From contig NZ_BHZI01000022.1 of NCBI RefSeq assembly GCF_004305975.1, positions 1-33,219 on the forward strand: a DNA stretch of 33,219 bases, written 5' to 3'. Of this stretch, positions 9,184-18,472 are shown piece after piece. The stretch comes from Streptomyces otsuchiensis (GTDB lineage Bacteria > Actinomycetota > Actinomycetes > Streptomycetales > Streptomycetaceae). The notes under the pieces are model-generated. The model was not told the origin of the DNA. It searched no databases and worked only from the letters and a program-made list of their open reading frames with translations. How positions within the stretch are numbered: the first letter of the stretch is position 1; every line of letters begins with the position of its first letter. Made by a program: the position numbers and the translations under genes.

Positions 9184-10602
9184 GTGGCGATGATGTCCGA
9201 TGTGGTGGTGGTCGGTGCCGGCCCCAACGGCCTGACGGCCGCCGTCGAACTGGCTCGGCGGGGCCTGGCGGTGGAGGTGTTCGAGGCGCTGGAGACCGTC
9301 GGGGGTGGCGCGCGCACCGAGGAGCTGACGCTGCCGGGGTTCCGGCACGATCCCTGTTCGGCGGTCCACCCGATGGGCGTGGGCTCCCCCGCGTTCGCGG
9401 CGCTGCCCCTGGAGCGGCACGGTCTGCGGTGGCTGCACCCGGAGCTGCCGATGGCTCACCCCTTCCCGGACGGCTCGGCCGCGGTGCTCTCCCGGTCCGT
9501 GGGCGAGACGGCCCTGTCGCTGGGGCCCGGGGACGCGGACCGTTACCGGCGCCTGATGGAGCCGTTCACCGGCCGCTGGGCGTCGCTGGCCGAGGACTTC
9601 CTGACCGTGCCGTGGCAGGGGCTGCCCAACGAGCCGCTGACGCTGGCGCGGTTCGGGCTGGCGGGCCTGCCGCCGGTCTCCTGGCTCTCGCGGCGATTCG
9701 AGGGGGAGAAGGCACGGGGGCTGCTGGCGGGGCTGGCGGCCCATGTGATCTCGCCGCTGCGCACGCCGACGACGGGTGCGATCGCGCTGGTCTTCGCCCT
9801 GGCCGCGCACGACCGGGGCTGGCCGGTGGCGCGGGGTGGTTCACAGGCGGTCTCCGACGCTCTCGCCGGCTGTCTGCGCTCCCACGGCGGCGTGATCCAC
9901 ACCGGGATCACGGTGCGGCGGCTGGATGAGCTGCCCCCGGCGCGCGCCTATGTCTTCGACACCTCACCCACCGCGCTGGCGCGTATCGCGGGCCTGGGCG
10001 ACGTCTACCGGCGGTTCCGGTACGGGGCGGCCGCATTCAAGATCGACTACGCGCTGGACGGGCCGGTTCCCTGGACGTCACCGGAGGCCCGCCGGGCCGG
10101 CACGGTCCACCTGGGGCCCACCGCCGGTGAGATCGATACCGCGCTGCGCGACGCCACGGGCGGACGGGCGCCGGAGGTGCCCTTCATGATCACCTCCCAG
10201 CCGACCGGGATCGACCCCGGGCGCGCGCCGGAGGGCAAGCATGTCTTCTGGGCCTACGGCCATGTGCCGCACGGCTGGCGGGGCGATCTGACGGCGGCGA
10301 TGGAGCGTCAGATCGAGCGCTTCGCCCCCGGGTTCTCCGATCTGGTGCTGGCGCGGGCGGTGGCCGGGCCGCCCGAACTCGCCGCCCGTAACGCCAACTA
10401 CGTCGGCGGGGACATCGCGTGCGGGGCCTTCTCCGGGCTTCAGACGATGCTCCGGCCCGGCCCGGCCCGCAATCCGTACGCGACGCCGCATCCGGCGGTC
10501 TTCCTGTGTTCCTCCGCCAGCTGGCCGGGGCCGGGAGTGCACGGCATGTCCGGCCACAACGCGGCGAAGGCGGTCTTCCTGCGGCTGCACGGCCGGGGCT
10601 GA
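9184..10602 (+). CDS. FAD-dependent oxidoreductase, phytoene desaturase-like
   Basis: The 472-residue protein opens with the dinucleotide-binding motif [21 protein letters not shown] (FAD; GAGPNG at 11-16) followed by [19 protein letters not shown], the pattern of the CrtI/PYROXD2 branch of NAD(P)/FAD oxidoreductases. The C-terminal FAD-contact region is also seen ([23 protein letters not shown] without its first residue). There is no carotenoid gene nearby, and the conserved actinobacterial relatives are of unknown substrate, so desaturase activity should not be assumed. GTG 9184 is preferred because GGGGAG lies 7 nt upstream; ATG 9190 or 9193 are alternatives. It probably forms a two-gene unit with the phosphatase and ends at a strong hairpin. 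Confidence 0.9.
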   Translation: MAMMSDVVVVGAGPNGLTAAVELARRGLAVEVFEALETVGGGARTEELTLPGFRHDPCSAVHPMGVGSPAFAALPLERHGLRWLHPELPMAHPFPDGSAAVLSRSVGETALSLGPGDADRYRRLMEPFTGRWASLAEDFLTVPWQGLPNEPLTLARFGLAGLPPVSWLSRRFEGEKARGLLAGLAAHVISPLRTPTTGAIALVFALAAHDRGWPVARGGSQAVSDALAGCLRSHGGVIHTGITVRRLDELPPARAYVFDTSPTALARIAGLGDVYRRFRYGAAAFKIDYALDGPVPWTSPEARRAGTVHLGPTAGEIDTALRDATGGRAPEVPFMITSQPTGIDPGRAPEGKHVFWAYGHVPHGWRGDLTAAMERQIERFAPGFSDLVLARAVAGPPELAARNANYVGGDIACGAFSGLQTMLRPGPARNPYATPHPAVFLCSSASWPGPGVHGMSGHNAAKAVFLRLHGRG

Positions 10603-10625
10603 CCCCGCCGGAGGGGCGGGGTCAG
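10599..10625. terminator. Perfect 11-bp hairpin between convergent genes
   Basis: CTGACCCCGCC (10599-10609) pairs perfectly with GGCGGGGTCAG (10615-10625) around a 5-base loop, and the stem includes the TGA stop of the oxidoreductase gene. The leftward BCCT transporter gene ends 48 bp further on, so the structure may end transcripts in both directions. Confidence 0.8.
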
Positions 10626-10672
10626 CGGCCCGGCCGCGCGGCGCGTCGGCGCTGCGGCCGCGCCGGGTCCGG

Positions 10673-12370
10673 TCAGTCGCCCCGCCTCTCCCGGGTGGAG
10701 TCGGCGGCGCGGCGCAGCCGACGGTGACGGGTGCTCTGTTCGTCCACGGCCTCACCGACCATGGCGCGGACGGCCGAACGCAGGCCGCGGATGGGCAGGT
10801 TGCGGGAGACTCCCGCTCCCGGGTCCTTCCGCAGCTCCTTGATGAGGGCGTAGCACATCAGCAGCATCACCACGGCGAACGGCAGCGCCACCAGGATGGT
10901 GGCCGACCGGAGCGCGTCGAGCCCGCCGGCGACGAGCAGCACGGCGGCCACCGCCGACATCAGCACGCCCCAGGTGACGACCAGCCAGCCGCGCGGGTGC
11001 AGGGCCCCGCCGCTGGTGAGCGAGGCCATGACCAGCGAGGCGGAGTCGGCGCTGGTGACGAAGTAGACCATCACCAGCACGATGGCGACGAACGAGGTGA
11101 TGGTGCCCAGCGGCAGCGCGTCCAGCAGTCCGAACAGCCCGGCCTCCTCACCGTCGTTCGCGATGGCCCCGGTCAGGTCCGCCCGGCCGGTGGCGTCGGT
11201 GCGGATGGCGCTGCCACCCATGACGGAGAACCAGACGATCGAGGCGCCGCTGGGGACGAGCAGCACGCCGAGGAGGAACTCGCGCACCGTACGGCCGCGT
11301 GAGATACGGGCGATGAAGGTGCCGACGAACGGCGCCCACGACAGCCACCAGGCCCAGTAGAAGATGGTCCAGGTGCCCATCCACTCCTGTTGTCCGAAGG
11401 CGCCGGTCTGTGTGGAGAGCGTCAGCAGTTCCTGAAGGTAGACGCCGACTCCGGACGGCAGCGAGTCGAGGATGTAGACGGTCGGGCCGAGCAGGAAGAC
11501 GAAGAACATGAGCGCGGCGGCCAGGAAGACGTTCATCGTGCTGAGCCACTTGACCCCCCGGTGGATACCGGAGAACGCGGAGAGGACGAACGCCGCGCCG
11601 AGCGCGACGATGATGATCAGCTCCAGGGTCTGGCTGTCCTCGATCCCGGTGGTCAGGTTGAGGCCGCGCGCGACCTGGAGCGCTCCCAGACCGAGGCTGG
11701 TGGCCGTGCCGAAGACCGTGGCGAAGACCGCGAGCAGGTTGATCAGCTTGCCCGGCCAGCCGGCCGCCCGTCGTTCGCCGATGAGCGGGACGAAGACGGA
11801 GCTGAGCTGGTTGCCCCGGCCCTTGCGGAAGGTGGCGTAGGCCAGCCCGAGGCCCGCGACCGCGTAGATCGCCCAGGGGTGCAGGGTCCAGTGGAAGAAG
11901 GAGTACTCCAGTGCGTGGCCGGCGGCCGCTCCCGACTCGGGCTCGGCGTCGGTGAACGGCGGCGGATCGGCGAAGTGCATCAGCGGTTCCCCGACGCCGA
12001 AGAACATCAGGCCGATCCCCATGCCGGCGCTGAACATCATCGCGATCCACGCCAGGTTGGTGAACTCGGGCTCGTCGTCGTCCTGTCCGAGCCGGACGCG
12101 TCCGAACCTGCTCAGCGCCAGCACCACGGCGATCACGAGGAAGGCGTCCGCTCCGACCACGAAGAGCCAGGCGAAGTTGTCCAGGACCCATTCCAGCGCG
12201 GTGTCGGCCACCGAGGAGAAGTTGTCCGTGCCGGCCGCGGCCCACACCACCATCGCCACCACCAAGGCGACGCCGATGGCGACGAGCTTGAGGTCGGGCG
12301 GCGGATCGACCCGGTCTTCCGGGGTGGCCGCGTCGGGTGAGGGCTGGGGAGCACCAGCGTCCGTACTCAT
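10673..12370 (-). CDS. BCCT family transporter (betaine/choline/carnitine type)
   Basis: The 565-residue membrane protein shows the BCCT plan of about 12 transmembrane segments: cytoplasmic N-terminal tail to residue 27, TM1 LKLVAIGVALVVAMVVW, FSAGMGIGLMFFGVGEPL (glycine-rich loop of the first repeat), FFHWTLHPWAIYAVAGLGL, and the signature segment WTIFYWAWWLSWAPFVGTF around TM8 with the aromatic substrate-binding Trp residues. A hydrophilic C-terminal tail with clustered Arg follows, as in osmosensing BetP-type carriers. It should import glycine betaine, choline or a similar quaternary amine with Na+ or H+ for osmoprotection. A good promoter lies just upstream. It is divergent from the glycerate kinase gene. 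Confidence 0.95.
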   Translation of the reverse strand: MSTDAGAPQPSPDAATPEDRVDPPPDLKLVAIGVALVVAMVVWAAAGTDNFSSVADTALEWVLDNFAWLFVVGADAFLVIAVVLALSRFGRVRLGQDDDEPEFTNLAWIAMMFSAGMGIGLMFFGVGEPLMHFADPPPFTDAEPESGAAAGHALEYSFFHWTLHPWAIYAVAGLGLAYATFRKGRGNQLSSVFVPLIGERRAAGWPGKLINLLAVFATVFGTATSLGLGALQVARGLNLTTGIEDSQTLELIIIVALGAAFVLSAFSGIHRGVKWLSTMNVFLAAALMFFVFLLGPTVYILDSLPSGVGVYLQELLTLSTQTGAFGQQEWMGTWTIFYWAWWLSWAPFVGTFIARISRGRTVREFLLGVLLVPSGASIVWFSVMGGSAIRTDATGRADLTGAIANDGEEAGLFGLLDALPLGTITSFVAIVLVMVYFVTSADSASLVMASLTSGGALHPRGWLVVTWGVLMSAVAAVLLVAGGLDALRSATILVALPFAVVMLLMCYALIKELRKDPGAGVSRNLPIRGLRSAVRAMVGEAVDEQSTRHRRLRRAADSTRERRGD

Positions 12371-12378
12371 ATCCCTGA

Positions 12379-12407
12379 ACTATGGTGCGGTTCACCCGTT
12401 TTGTCCT
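12379..12407 (-). promoter_or_regulatory. Promoter of the BCCT transporter gene
   Basis: On the minus strand AGGACA (12407-12402), 17 bp, then CATAGT (12384-12379) match the sigma-70-type consensus at 4 of 6 positions each. The -10 ends 8 nt before the ATG, so the leader would be very short or absent. Confidence 0.55.
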
Positions 12408-12472
12408 TACGGCGCGCCGAACGGGTGAGGCACGGGGGGTGACGCGGTGCCGGGCGCCGCCGGGCGGCCGGA

Positions 12473-12478
12473 TAGGGT
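12473..12478 (+). promoter_or_regulatory. Possible -10 box of the glycerate kinase gene
   Basis: TAGGGT lies 43 nt before the start codon, giving a leader of about 37 nt. No convincing -35 element is visible. Confidence 0.35.
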
Positions 12479-12521
12479 CGCCCACGCGTATGCCCGGACG
12501 AGCGAAGGCCAGGTACCAGCG

Positions 12522-13658
12522 ATGACCACGACCACACGGGTGCTGATCGCCGCGGACAAGTTCAAGGGGTCGCTGACGGCCGCCGCTGTCGCCGAGCGGG
12601 TGACGGCGGGGCTGCGCGCCGAACACCCGGACGTCGTGGTGGAGTCGCTGCCGGTCGCGGACGGCGGTGACGGGACCGTGGCGGCGGCGGTCGCCGGGGG
12701 TTTCGAGGCACGTCGGGTGACCGTGACCGGCCCGTTGGGCGAACCGGTCGAGGCGCTGTACGCGCTGCGCGGGGACACCGCGGTGGTGGAGATGGCCGCA
12801 GCCTCCGGGCTGGCGCTGCTGCCGCCCGGCGTGTTCGAGCCCCTGACCGCCACCACCGCCGGCACCGGCGAGCTGGTGCGGGCGGCCCTGGCGGCCGGGG
12901 CGCGCACCGTGGTCCTGGGGGTGGGGGGCTCCGCCACCAACGACGGCGGCGCCGGCATGCTCACCGCGCTGGGCGCCCGGTTGCTGGACGCCACCGGCAA
13001 GCCGCTCCCGCCGGGCGGGGGCGCGCTGCGGGACATCGCGGCCGCCGACCTCTCCGGACTCGACCCCCTGCTGGCCGGGGCGCGGATCGTGCTCGCCGGC
13101 GATGTGGACAACCCGCTGACCGGGCCGCACGGCGCGGCGGCGGTCTACGGGCCGCAGAAGGGCGCGTCCGAGACCGATGTGGCGGCCCTGGACGCTGCGT
13201 TGCAGCAGTACGCGCGCGTCCTCGGCGCCGCCGCGGGCGAGGGCGCGGCGGCCCTGGCCCAGTCCCCCGGCGCGGGCGCTGCCGGCGGAATGGGGTTCGG
13301 GGCGCTGGCCGGGCTGGGCGCCGCGTTCCGGCCCGGCATCGAGGTGATGCTGGAGGTCCTCGGCTTCGAGGCCGCCCTGCACCGCGCCGACCTGGTGATC
13401 ACCGGTGAGGGGTCGCTGGACCGGCAGACGCTGCACGGGAAGGCCCCCGCCGGGGTGGCGGCGGCGGCGCGGGCGGCTGGACGGCGCGTCGTCGCGGTGT
13501 GCGGGCGCCTGGACATCGACGAGGCGGCGCTGCGCGGCGCGGGCATCGAGCGGGCCTATCCGCTGACCTCGCTGGAGCCCGACCCGGCGGTCTGTGTGGC
13601 GCAGGCGGGTCCGCTGCTGGAGCGCCTGGCCCGGCAGGTGGCCACCGACCTGCTGTGA
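12522..13658 (+). CDS. Glycerate kinase (GlxK/GarK family)
   Basis: The 378-residue protein is a clear member of the bacterial glycerate kinase family (PF02595 type): IAADKFKGSLTA (residues 9-20), PVADGGDGT (44-52), VVLGVGGSATNDGGAGML, GDVDNPLTGPHGAAAVYGPQKGA in parts, and VITGEGSLDRQTLHGKAP. It phosphorylates D-glycerate to a phosphoglycerate in the cytosol, feeding glycerate made from glyoxylate (through tartronate semialdehyde) into glycolysis. In enteric bacteria such kinases sit in allantoin clusters; here it is 7 kb from the allantoin genes, and neither gcl nor a tartronate semialdehyde reductase is present, so a link is only suggestive. Start ATG 12522 opens directly on the family N-terminus. 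Confidence 0.95.
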   Translation: MTTTTRVLIAADKFKGSLTAAAVAERVTAGLRAEHPDVVVESLPVADGGDGTVAAAVAGGFEARRVTVTGPLGEPVEALYALRGDTAVVEMAAASGLALLPPGVFEPLTATTAGTGELVRAALAAGARTVVLGVGGSATNDGGAGMLTALGARLLDATGKPLPPGGGALRDIAAADLSGLDPLLAGARIVLAGDVDNPLTGPHGAAAVYGPQKGASETDVAALDAALQQYARVLGAAAGEGAAALAQSPGAGAAGGMGFGALAGLGAAFRPGIEVMLEVLGFEAALHRADLVITGEGSLDRQTLHGKAPAGVAAAARAAGRRVVAVCGRLDIDEAALRGAGIERAYPLTSLEPDPAVCVAQAGPLLERLARQVATDLL

Positions 13659-13689
13659 ACCGCGCGGAGCGCCGCGCACGAGGCGCCGG

Positions 13690-13711
13690 GCGTTCCCCGC
13701 CCAGGGGACGC
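13690..13711. terminator. Hairpin between convergent genes
   Basis: GCGTTCCCC pairs with GGGGACGC with one bulged T and a 5-base loop (GCCCA). It lies 32 bp past the glycerate kinase stop and 33 bp past the end of the opposing leftward operon. The motif CCGCGCGGAGCG flanks it as a direct repeat (about 13661 and 13729). Confidence 0.5.
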
Positions 13712-13743
13712 GCCGCCCGTGCGGCACGACCGCGCGGAGCGGG

Positions 13744-14304
13744 TCAGGGCTCGGTGACGGAGACGACGTAGACCCGTGGCCGTTCGGGCTTGGTGAGGTC
13801 GACCGTGATGGCCACCACCGGTTCGTCCGGGGACTGCCGCACCGTGATGCCGGCCAGTTCCCGGTTCCGTGGGTCGAGCGTCCAGCCGACGGCGCCCGCC
13901 GCCTCGTCGGTGATGGTGACATCACCGGCGCGCAGTTCGGCCCGCTGGGAGCCGAGATCCTCCAGGAAGCGGCTGAGCTGCTCGGGCGAGGTGCGGAACT
14001 GCACCCACATCGTCGAGCGGTCCCAGCTGTTGTCCTCGTAGTGGCCCACATAGGTGGAGCCGTCCGGTATCGGGATGTCGTAGATCCGGCGCTGGACCTT
14101 GCTGGGCCATTCGTAGACCAGGCCGCGCGCGGCGGCGGCGCGCGCCTTGTCCTCGCCGCTGTCGCGGCTCTGCTCGGCGGAGACGACCGCGTAGCCGGCC
14201 GGGATGGCGATGAGCAGCCCGACCACCACCGCGGTCAGCCAGCGGCGCCGGGGCACGTGCGGGGGGCGCCGCGGGGTGTACTCGGGCGGCCGCCGGACGT
14301 TCAC
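13744..14304 (-). CDS. Membrane-anchored protein, function unknown
   Basis: The 186-residue protein has a basic, Pro-rich cytoplasmic start (residues 1-21), one transmembrane helix (WLTAVVVGLLIAIPAGYAVV, 22-41), and an extracytoplasmic domain of about 140 residues with an alternating strand pattern ending ITVDLTKPERPRVYVVSVTEP. No catalytic motif is recognised. The start is GTG 14304, which overlaps the stop of the ROK kinase gene by 4 bp (GTGA); this coupling makes it the last gene of the sugar operon and argues for the short start against a frame open to 14655. Its association with the sugar genes may be local to this group of organisms. Confidence 0.8.
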   Translation of the reverse strand: MNVRRPPEYTPRRPPHVPRRRWLTAVVVGLLIAIPAGYAVVSAEQSRDSGEDKARAAAARGLVYEWPSKVQRRIYDIPIPDGSTYVGHYEDNSWDRSTMWVQFRTSPEQLSRFLEDLGSQRAELRAGDVTITDEAAGAVGWTLDPRNRELAGITVRQSPDEPVVAITVDLTKPERPRVYVVSVTEP

Positions 14305-15446
14305 CGGCCGCCCTCCGCGCGGGGCGCTGCCGGGACCCGCAGACCGGCGCGGTGGATGCGTTCGGCACGCCGCCGGTTGGCGCGCACGAAGCGGCGGGCC
14401 ACCAGGCGGGCCAGGTCGGCGGCGCCGACCATGCCGGCGTCGGCGCCGAGCTGCGCCCGGACGATCGACGCCTCCGGCCGGTAACCGCGCCCGGTCAGCT
14501 GGCGGCGGAACGCCTCCCGCGCGGGCCCGATCAGCAGGTCGTCGGCGGCACTGACACCGCCGCCGATGACGAAGCGGGCCGGGTCGAGGGCGGCGGCGAG
14601 GTTGGCGAGGCCGACGCCGAGCCAGCGGCCGATCTCCTCCAGCAGCTCGACGCACATGGCGTCGCCGTCCCGGGCCAGCTCGGTGATCAGCGGCCCGGTG
14701 ATCTCGTCGATCTGGCCGCCGACCCGGGCGAGGATGGTGTGGGCGACCGGGGAGTCGGCGGCGGCCAGCTCGCGCGCCTCACGCACCAGGGCGTTGCCGG
14801 AGCTGTACTGCTCCCAGCAGCCCCGGTTGCCGCAGGGGCAGCGGTGCCCGCCGGGCACGACCTGCATGTGGCCGAACTCGCCGGCGACGCCGTACTTGCC
14901 GCGCTTGACGCGTCCGTCCTCCAGCGCCGCCCCGCCGATGCCGGTGCCCAGGGTGATCATGACCAGGTCGTCCTCGCCGCGTCCGGCGCCGAAGCGCCAC
15001 TCCGCCCAGGCGGCGGTGTTGGCGTCGTTGTCGACCAGGATCGGGACGGCCAGGCGGGTGGCCAGTGCCTCGCGCAGCGGCTCGTTGCGCCAGGCGAGGT
15101 GCGGTGCGAACAGCACGCGGGAACGGTCGGCGTCGACCCAGCCGGCGGCTCCGATGCCGACCGCGTGGACGTCGTGCCGGTCGGAGAGGTCCAGCACCAG
15201 CTCGGTGATGACGTCCTCGACGACCTTGGGGCTCTTCGACTTGTCGGGCGTCTCGGCCCGGATGCGCTCCAGGATGGTGCCGTCGGCGTCGACCACACCG
15301 GCCGCGACCTTGGTGCCGCCGATGTCGATACCGACGGTGGGAACCCTCGGCGCGGAGAGGTGGGAGCGGCGCTCGCGGGTGGCGATGGTGCGCAGGACGG
15401 TCGCCCGCGCGGTCCCCCGGTGCACGCGCTCGCGGTACGTATTCAT
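14301..15446 (-). CDS. ROK family sugar kinase (glucokinase-like)
   Basis: The 381-residue protein has the ROK plan: phosphate-binding GIDIGGTKVAAG (residues 39-50), catalytic Asp in VDNDANTAAW (Asp141), TLGTGIGGA, the ROK zinc site GEFGHMQ plus HRCPCGNRGCWEQ (His193, Cys203, Cys205, Cys210), and VIGGGVS. It should phosphorylate a hexose, perhaps the one delivered by the adjacent importer. About 36 residues precede the kinase core (MNTYRERVHRGTARATVL...) but no winged helix-turn-helix is present, so it is a kinase rather than a ROK repressor such as XylR/NagC. ATG 15446 is preferred; an ATG at 15470, overlapping the upstream stop region, would add eight residues. It is the fourth gene of the operon. 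Confidence 0.92.
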   Translation of the reverse strand: MNTYRERVHRGTARATVLRTIATRERRSHLSAPRVPTVGIDIGGTKVAAGVVDADGTILERIRAETPDKSKSPKVVEDVITELVLDLSDRHDVHAVGIGAAGWVDADRSRVLFAPHLAWRNEPLREALATRLAVPILVDNDANTAAWAEWRFGAGRGEDDLVMITLGTGIGGAALEDGRVKRGKYGVAGEFGHMQVVPGGHRCPCGNRGCWEQYSSGNALVREARELAAADSPVAHTILARVGGQIDEITGPLITELARDGDAMCVELLEEIGRWLGVGLANLAAALDPARFVIGGGVSAADDLLIGPAREAFRRQLTGRGYRPEASIVRAQLGADAGMVGAADLARLVARRFVRANRRRAERIHRAGLRVPAAPRAEGGR

Positions 15447-15462
15447 CGTCACCGATTCTGCC

Positions 15463-16362
15463 CTACTCATGTGCGTCCGGCCCGGGAGGAGCGGTGCGGC
15501 GCAGCTCGTGGCTCAGCTCGGCCAGCTCGCTGCCTCCCGCCATCTGCCGGGTCAGCTCGTCCAGGGTGATCTCGCCGGCGGCGTGGGCGCCGGCCATGGT
15601 TCCGCGCTTGAGCAGCACGAAGCGGTCGGCGACCAGGTGGGCGTGGTGCGGGTTGTGGGTGACCAGCACCACGCCGAGGCCCTCGTCGCGGGCGGCGGCG
15701 ACACGGCGCAGGACGACACCGGCCTGTTTGACGCCGAGGGCGGCGGTCGGCTCGTCCAGCACCAGGACGCGGGCACCGAAGTGCACCGCGCGGGCGATGG
15801 CCACCGACTGGCGTTCACCGCCGGAGAGGGTGCCGATGGGCTGGTCGACGTCGCGCAGGTCGATGCCCATCCGCAGCAGGCGCTCGCGCGTGGTCGAGCG
15901 CATCAGCCGGACGTCGAGGCGGCGCAGCGGGCCTCGGCCGAGGGTGGGTTCGGAGCCGAGGAAGAAGTTCCGCCAGACCGGCATCAGCGGGATCATCGCG
16001 AGGTCCTGGTAGACGGTGGCGATGCCCAGGTCCAGCGCGGAACGCGGTGAGGAGAGCGTGGTCTCCTCACCGTCGACGCGGTAGTAGCCGGCGTCGTGGC
16101 GGTGCAGCCCGGAGATGATCTTGATGAGGGTGGACTTGCCGGCGCCGTTGTCGCCGAGGACGCAGGTCACCTCGCCGGCGCGCACGGTCAGCGAGACACC
16201 CTCCAGGGCGCGGATGCTCCCGTAGTGCTTGGCGACGGACTCCAGCTCCAGCAGCGGGGGCGTGGCCCCGCCGTCGGCGTCACCGTCCTGACCGTCGTCG
16301 TCGGGCCGGCGGCCGTCGGGCTGGTCGCCGTCGTGCTCGTCGTGGTCGTGGGGTGAGGTCAT
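15463..16362 (-). CDS. Sugar ABC transporter ATP-binding protein
   Basis: This 299-residue ATPase has a single nucleotide-binding domain of the carbohydrate CUT2 class: Walker [10 protein letters not shown] (residues 70-78), Q-loop VYQDLAMIP, signature LSGGERQ (179-185), Walker [12 protein letters not shown] (199-209) and H-loop VTHNPHH (His236). RbsA-type proteins normally carry two such domains; one copy, as in FrcA, would work as a homodimer. The first 32 residues are unusual, with 11 Asp and 3 His and almost no hydrophobic residue, and could bind metal. The ATG at 16362 overlaps the permease stop by 4 bp (ATGA). It energises the permease upstream in the operon. Confidence 0.94.
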   Translation of the reverse strand: MTSPHDHDEHDGDQPDGRRPDDDGQDGDADGGATPPLLELESVAKHYGSIRALEGVSLTVRAGEVTCVLGDNGAGKSTLIKIISGLHRHDAGYYRVDGEETTLSSPRSALDLGIATVYQDLAMIPLMPVWRNFFLGSEPTLGRGPLRRLDVRLMRSTTRERLLRMGIDLRDVDQPIGTLSGGERQSVAIARAVHFGARVLVLDEPTAALGVKQAGVVLRRVAAARDEGLGVVLVTHNPHHAHLVADRFVLLKRGTMAGAHAAGEITLDELTRQMAGGSELAELSHELRRTAPPGPDAHE

Positions 16363-17402
16363 CCGGCGGCCTCCGCGCGCTTGCGAATCCAGAGGTTCAG
16401 CAGGGTGGCGAGCAGCAGCATCGCACCGAGGAAGAACTTGAACCAGTTGGGGTCCCACTGGGCGAAGACGATGCCCTTGCTGGTCATGCCGAAGATCAGC
16501 GCGCCGACCGCGGCGCCGATCGCCGAGCCGTAGCCGCCGGTGAGCAGGCACCCGCCGATGACGGCCGCGGCGATGTAGATCAGCTCGTTGCCGACGCCCT
16601 CGCCGGACTGGACCACGTTGTAGTTGAAGAGCAGGTGCTGCCCGGAGATCCAGGCGCCGAACGCGACCCCGAGATAGAGGCCGATCTTGGTGCGTTCCAC
16701 CGGCACACCGACCGCGCGCGCCGCGTCACGGCCGCCGCCGACGGCGAAGATCCAGTTGCCGGCGGTGGTGCGCAGCAGGATCCAGGTGGCCAGCGCCACC
16801 AGGCCGATCCACCACAGGACCGTGACCTGGACGGCGAAGCCGCCGATGTCCAGCTGGGAGGCGAACAGGGCCCGCGCCTCGGGGAAGCCGTCCATGTCGG
16901 CGATGGACTTGGTCGCCACCGTGCCGCTGATCAGCTTGGTGAAGCCGAGGTTGAGTCCGGTCAGCATCAGGAAGGTGCCGAGCGTGATAATGAAGGACGG
17001 CAGGCCGGTGCGGGTGAGCATCAGCCCGTTGAACAGGCCCAGCGCGAGCGTGGCGGCGAGCGAGACGACGACACCGACCCACACGTTGGCGGTGAACTGG
17101 TAGCTCACCATCGAGGAGATCAGCGCGGAGGAGGTGACCATCACCCCCGCCGAGAGATCGAACTCGCCGCCGATCATCAGCAGTGCGACGGGCACGGCCA
17201 TGATGCCGATGGTGGACGCGGCGTACAGCACGGTGCCCAGGCTGCCGGCGCGCAGAAAGTTGTCGGCGACGATCGCGAAGACCAGGAAGACGGCGAGCGC
17301 GCCGAGGACCGAGCCCAGTTCGGGCCGGCCGATCAGCCGGCGCAGCGGGGAGCGCGGCAGCAGCCGCTCGTCCTCGGCCGCTGCCGCCGCGACGGCGCTC
17401 AC
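16359..17402 (-). CDS. Sugar ABC transporter permease (CUT2 / RbsC-like)
   Basis: The 347-residue integral membrane protein has 8-10 predicted transmembrane helices and the BPD_transp_2 hallmarks: [29 protein letters not shown] in parts, [25 protein letters not shown] in parts, [20 protein letters not shown] (cytoplasmic coupling loop) and the late glycine-rich segment [22 protein letters not shown] in parts. It forms the channel for a sugar importer of the ribose/xylose/fructose class. GTG 17402 overlaps the stop of the binding-protein gene (GTGA), which decides the start against a frame open to 17516. Confidence 0.94.
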   Translation of the reverse strand: MSAVAAAAAEDERLLPRSPLRRLIGRPELGSVLGALAVFLVFAIVADNFLRAGSLGTVLYAASTIGIMAVPVALLMIGGEFDLSAGVMVTSSALISSMVSYQFTANVWVGVVVSLAATLALGLFNGLMLTRTGLPSFIITLGTFLMLTGLNLGFTKLISGTVATKSIADMDGFPEARALFASQLDIGGFAVQVTVLWWIGLVALATWILLRTTAGNWIFAVGGGRDAARAVGVPVERTKIGLYLGVAFGAWISGQHLLFNYNVVQSGEGVGNELIYIAAAVIGGCLLTGGYGSAIGAAVGALIFGMTSKGIVFAQWDPNWFKFFLGAMLLLATLLNLWIRKRAEAAG

Positions 17403-18472
17403 CTGGTCCCCCGCCGGGCGTAGTCGGCCAGTTCCTCGGCCTGGTCGGGCGTGACGATCTGCGGCCCGGTCAGCACGGGCTGCCCGCCGCCGAGCATGTT
17501 GCCGTTGGAGAGCCACAGCCAGAGCAGGTCCACGGACTGGTAGCCCTGGAGGTAGGGCTGCTGGTCGACGGCGAACTCCAGGGTGCCCTCGCCGAGGGCG
17601 GTGGCCACCTCGGGGTTGAGGTCGAAGGTGACGGTCCGGGCGTCGCTGCCCGCCTGGGAGGCGGCCTTGGCGGCCACGGTGGCGAAGGGAGCGCCGAGGG
17701 TGACGACGGTGTCCACGTCGCTGCCGGAGATCAGCTTCGCCTCGATGGCGGACTCGACGCCGGGCATGTTGGTGCCGTCGACGTAGAGGCTCTCCAGCGT
17801 CCCCTCGAAGGTCGCGCGGACGCCGTCGCAGCGCTGCTCGTGGCCGATGTTGCCCTGTTCGTGCAGGACGCAGACGGCGGAACGGGCGTCCAGGTCGTTG
17901 AGCTCGTGGCCGACGGCTTCGCCCGCCAGTTCTTCGTCCTGCCCGATGTGGGCCAACGCGCCGAACCGCTCGGACAGCTCCTGGCCGGAGTTGACCGTGA
18001 TCACCGGGATACCGGCGTCCACGGCGGCGCGGACGGCCGACTCCATCGCGTCGGGCTTGGCCAGGGTCACGATGAGGCCGTCCACGTCCTGGTTGATCGC
18101 GGTGCGCACCAGTTCGGCCTGCCGGCCGGCCTCGTCGTCGTGGGAGTAGAGGAACTCGATGTTGTCCTTGTCGGCGGCCTGCTGGGCGCCGCTGCGGACG
18201 ATGTCCCAGTAGGTGTCGCCCTCACCGGAGTGGGTCACCATGGCGACGGTCCAGCGGGGGGTGTCCACGGCGGACTGGCCGCCGGAGCGGCGCTGCTCGT
18301 CCTCGGCGCGTTTGCCGCCGGTGGAGCTGCACCCGGCGAGCAGCGCCAGTACGGCGAGGGCGCTGACCGCCGCGGCCGCGCGGCGCGCGGGCCGGGCGCG
18401 ACGCCGGTTCCCGGTGGTCGGGTGGTCTCCCGGAGGGCTCGCGGTCCCCGGACCGCCTCTCGGCCTGTGCAC
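17399..18472 (-). CDS. Sugar ABC transporter substrate-binding lipoprotein
   Basis: The 357-residue protein has an Arg-rich signal peptide with a lipobox LLAGC (lipidated Cys48) and then a periplasmic-binding-protein fold of the ribose/galactose type (Peripla_BP_4): WTVAMVTHSGEGDTYWDIVRSGAQQAA in parts, DGLIVTLAKPDAMESAVRAAVDAGIPVITVNSG in parts, IGQDEELAGEAVG, and FAVDQQPYLQGYQSVDLL near the end. It captures the sugar outside the membrane and delivers it to the permease. The start is GTG 18472 with GAGGGAG 10 nt upstream. It heads the operon binding protein-permease-ATPase-ROK kinase-TM protein. The ligand is not readable from sequence; the divergent glycoside hydrolase suggests a glycoside or its hydrolysis product. 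Confidence 0.94.
   Translation of the reverse strand: MHRPRGGPGTASPPGDHPTTGNRRRARPARRAAAAVSALAVLALLAGCSSTGGKRAEDEQRRSGGQSAVDTPRWTVAMVTHSGEGDTYWDIVRSGAQQAADKDNIEFLYSHDDEAGRQAELVRTAINQDVDGLIVTLAKPDAMESAVRAAVDAGIPVITVNSGQELSERFGALAHIGQDEELAGEAVGHELNDLDARSAVCVLHEQGNIGHEQRCDGVRATFEGTLESLYVDGTNMPGVESAIEAKLISGSDVDTVVTLGAPFATVAAKAASQAGSDARTVTFDLNPEVATALGEGTLEFAVDQQPYLQGYQSVDLLWLWLSNGNMLGGGQPVLTGPQIVTPDQAEELADYARRGTR

Noticed and set aside
9184-10602. Carotenoid phytoene desaturase
   Set aside because: Only the general FAD oxidoreductase pattern is shared; no phytoene synthase, cyclase or GGPP synthase gene is nearby.
11148-14051. A 967-codon open frame on the minus strand spanning the BCCT and glycerate kinase genes
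   Set aside because: It is out of frame with two well-supported genes, its product is Arg/Gly/Pro-rich low complexity without any family pattern, and such frames are expected at this GC content.
14301-15446. ROK protein as the local transcriptional repressor
   Set aside because: No winged helix precedes the kinase core; only about 36 residues lie upstream of DIGGTK.
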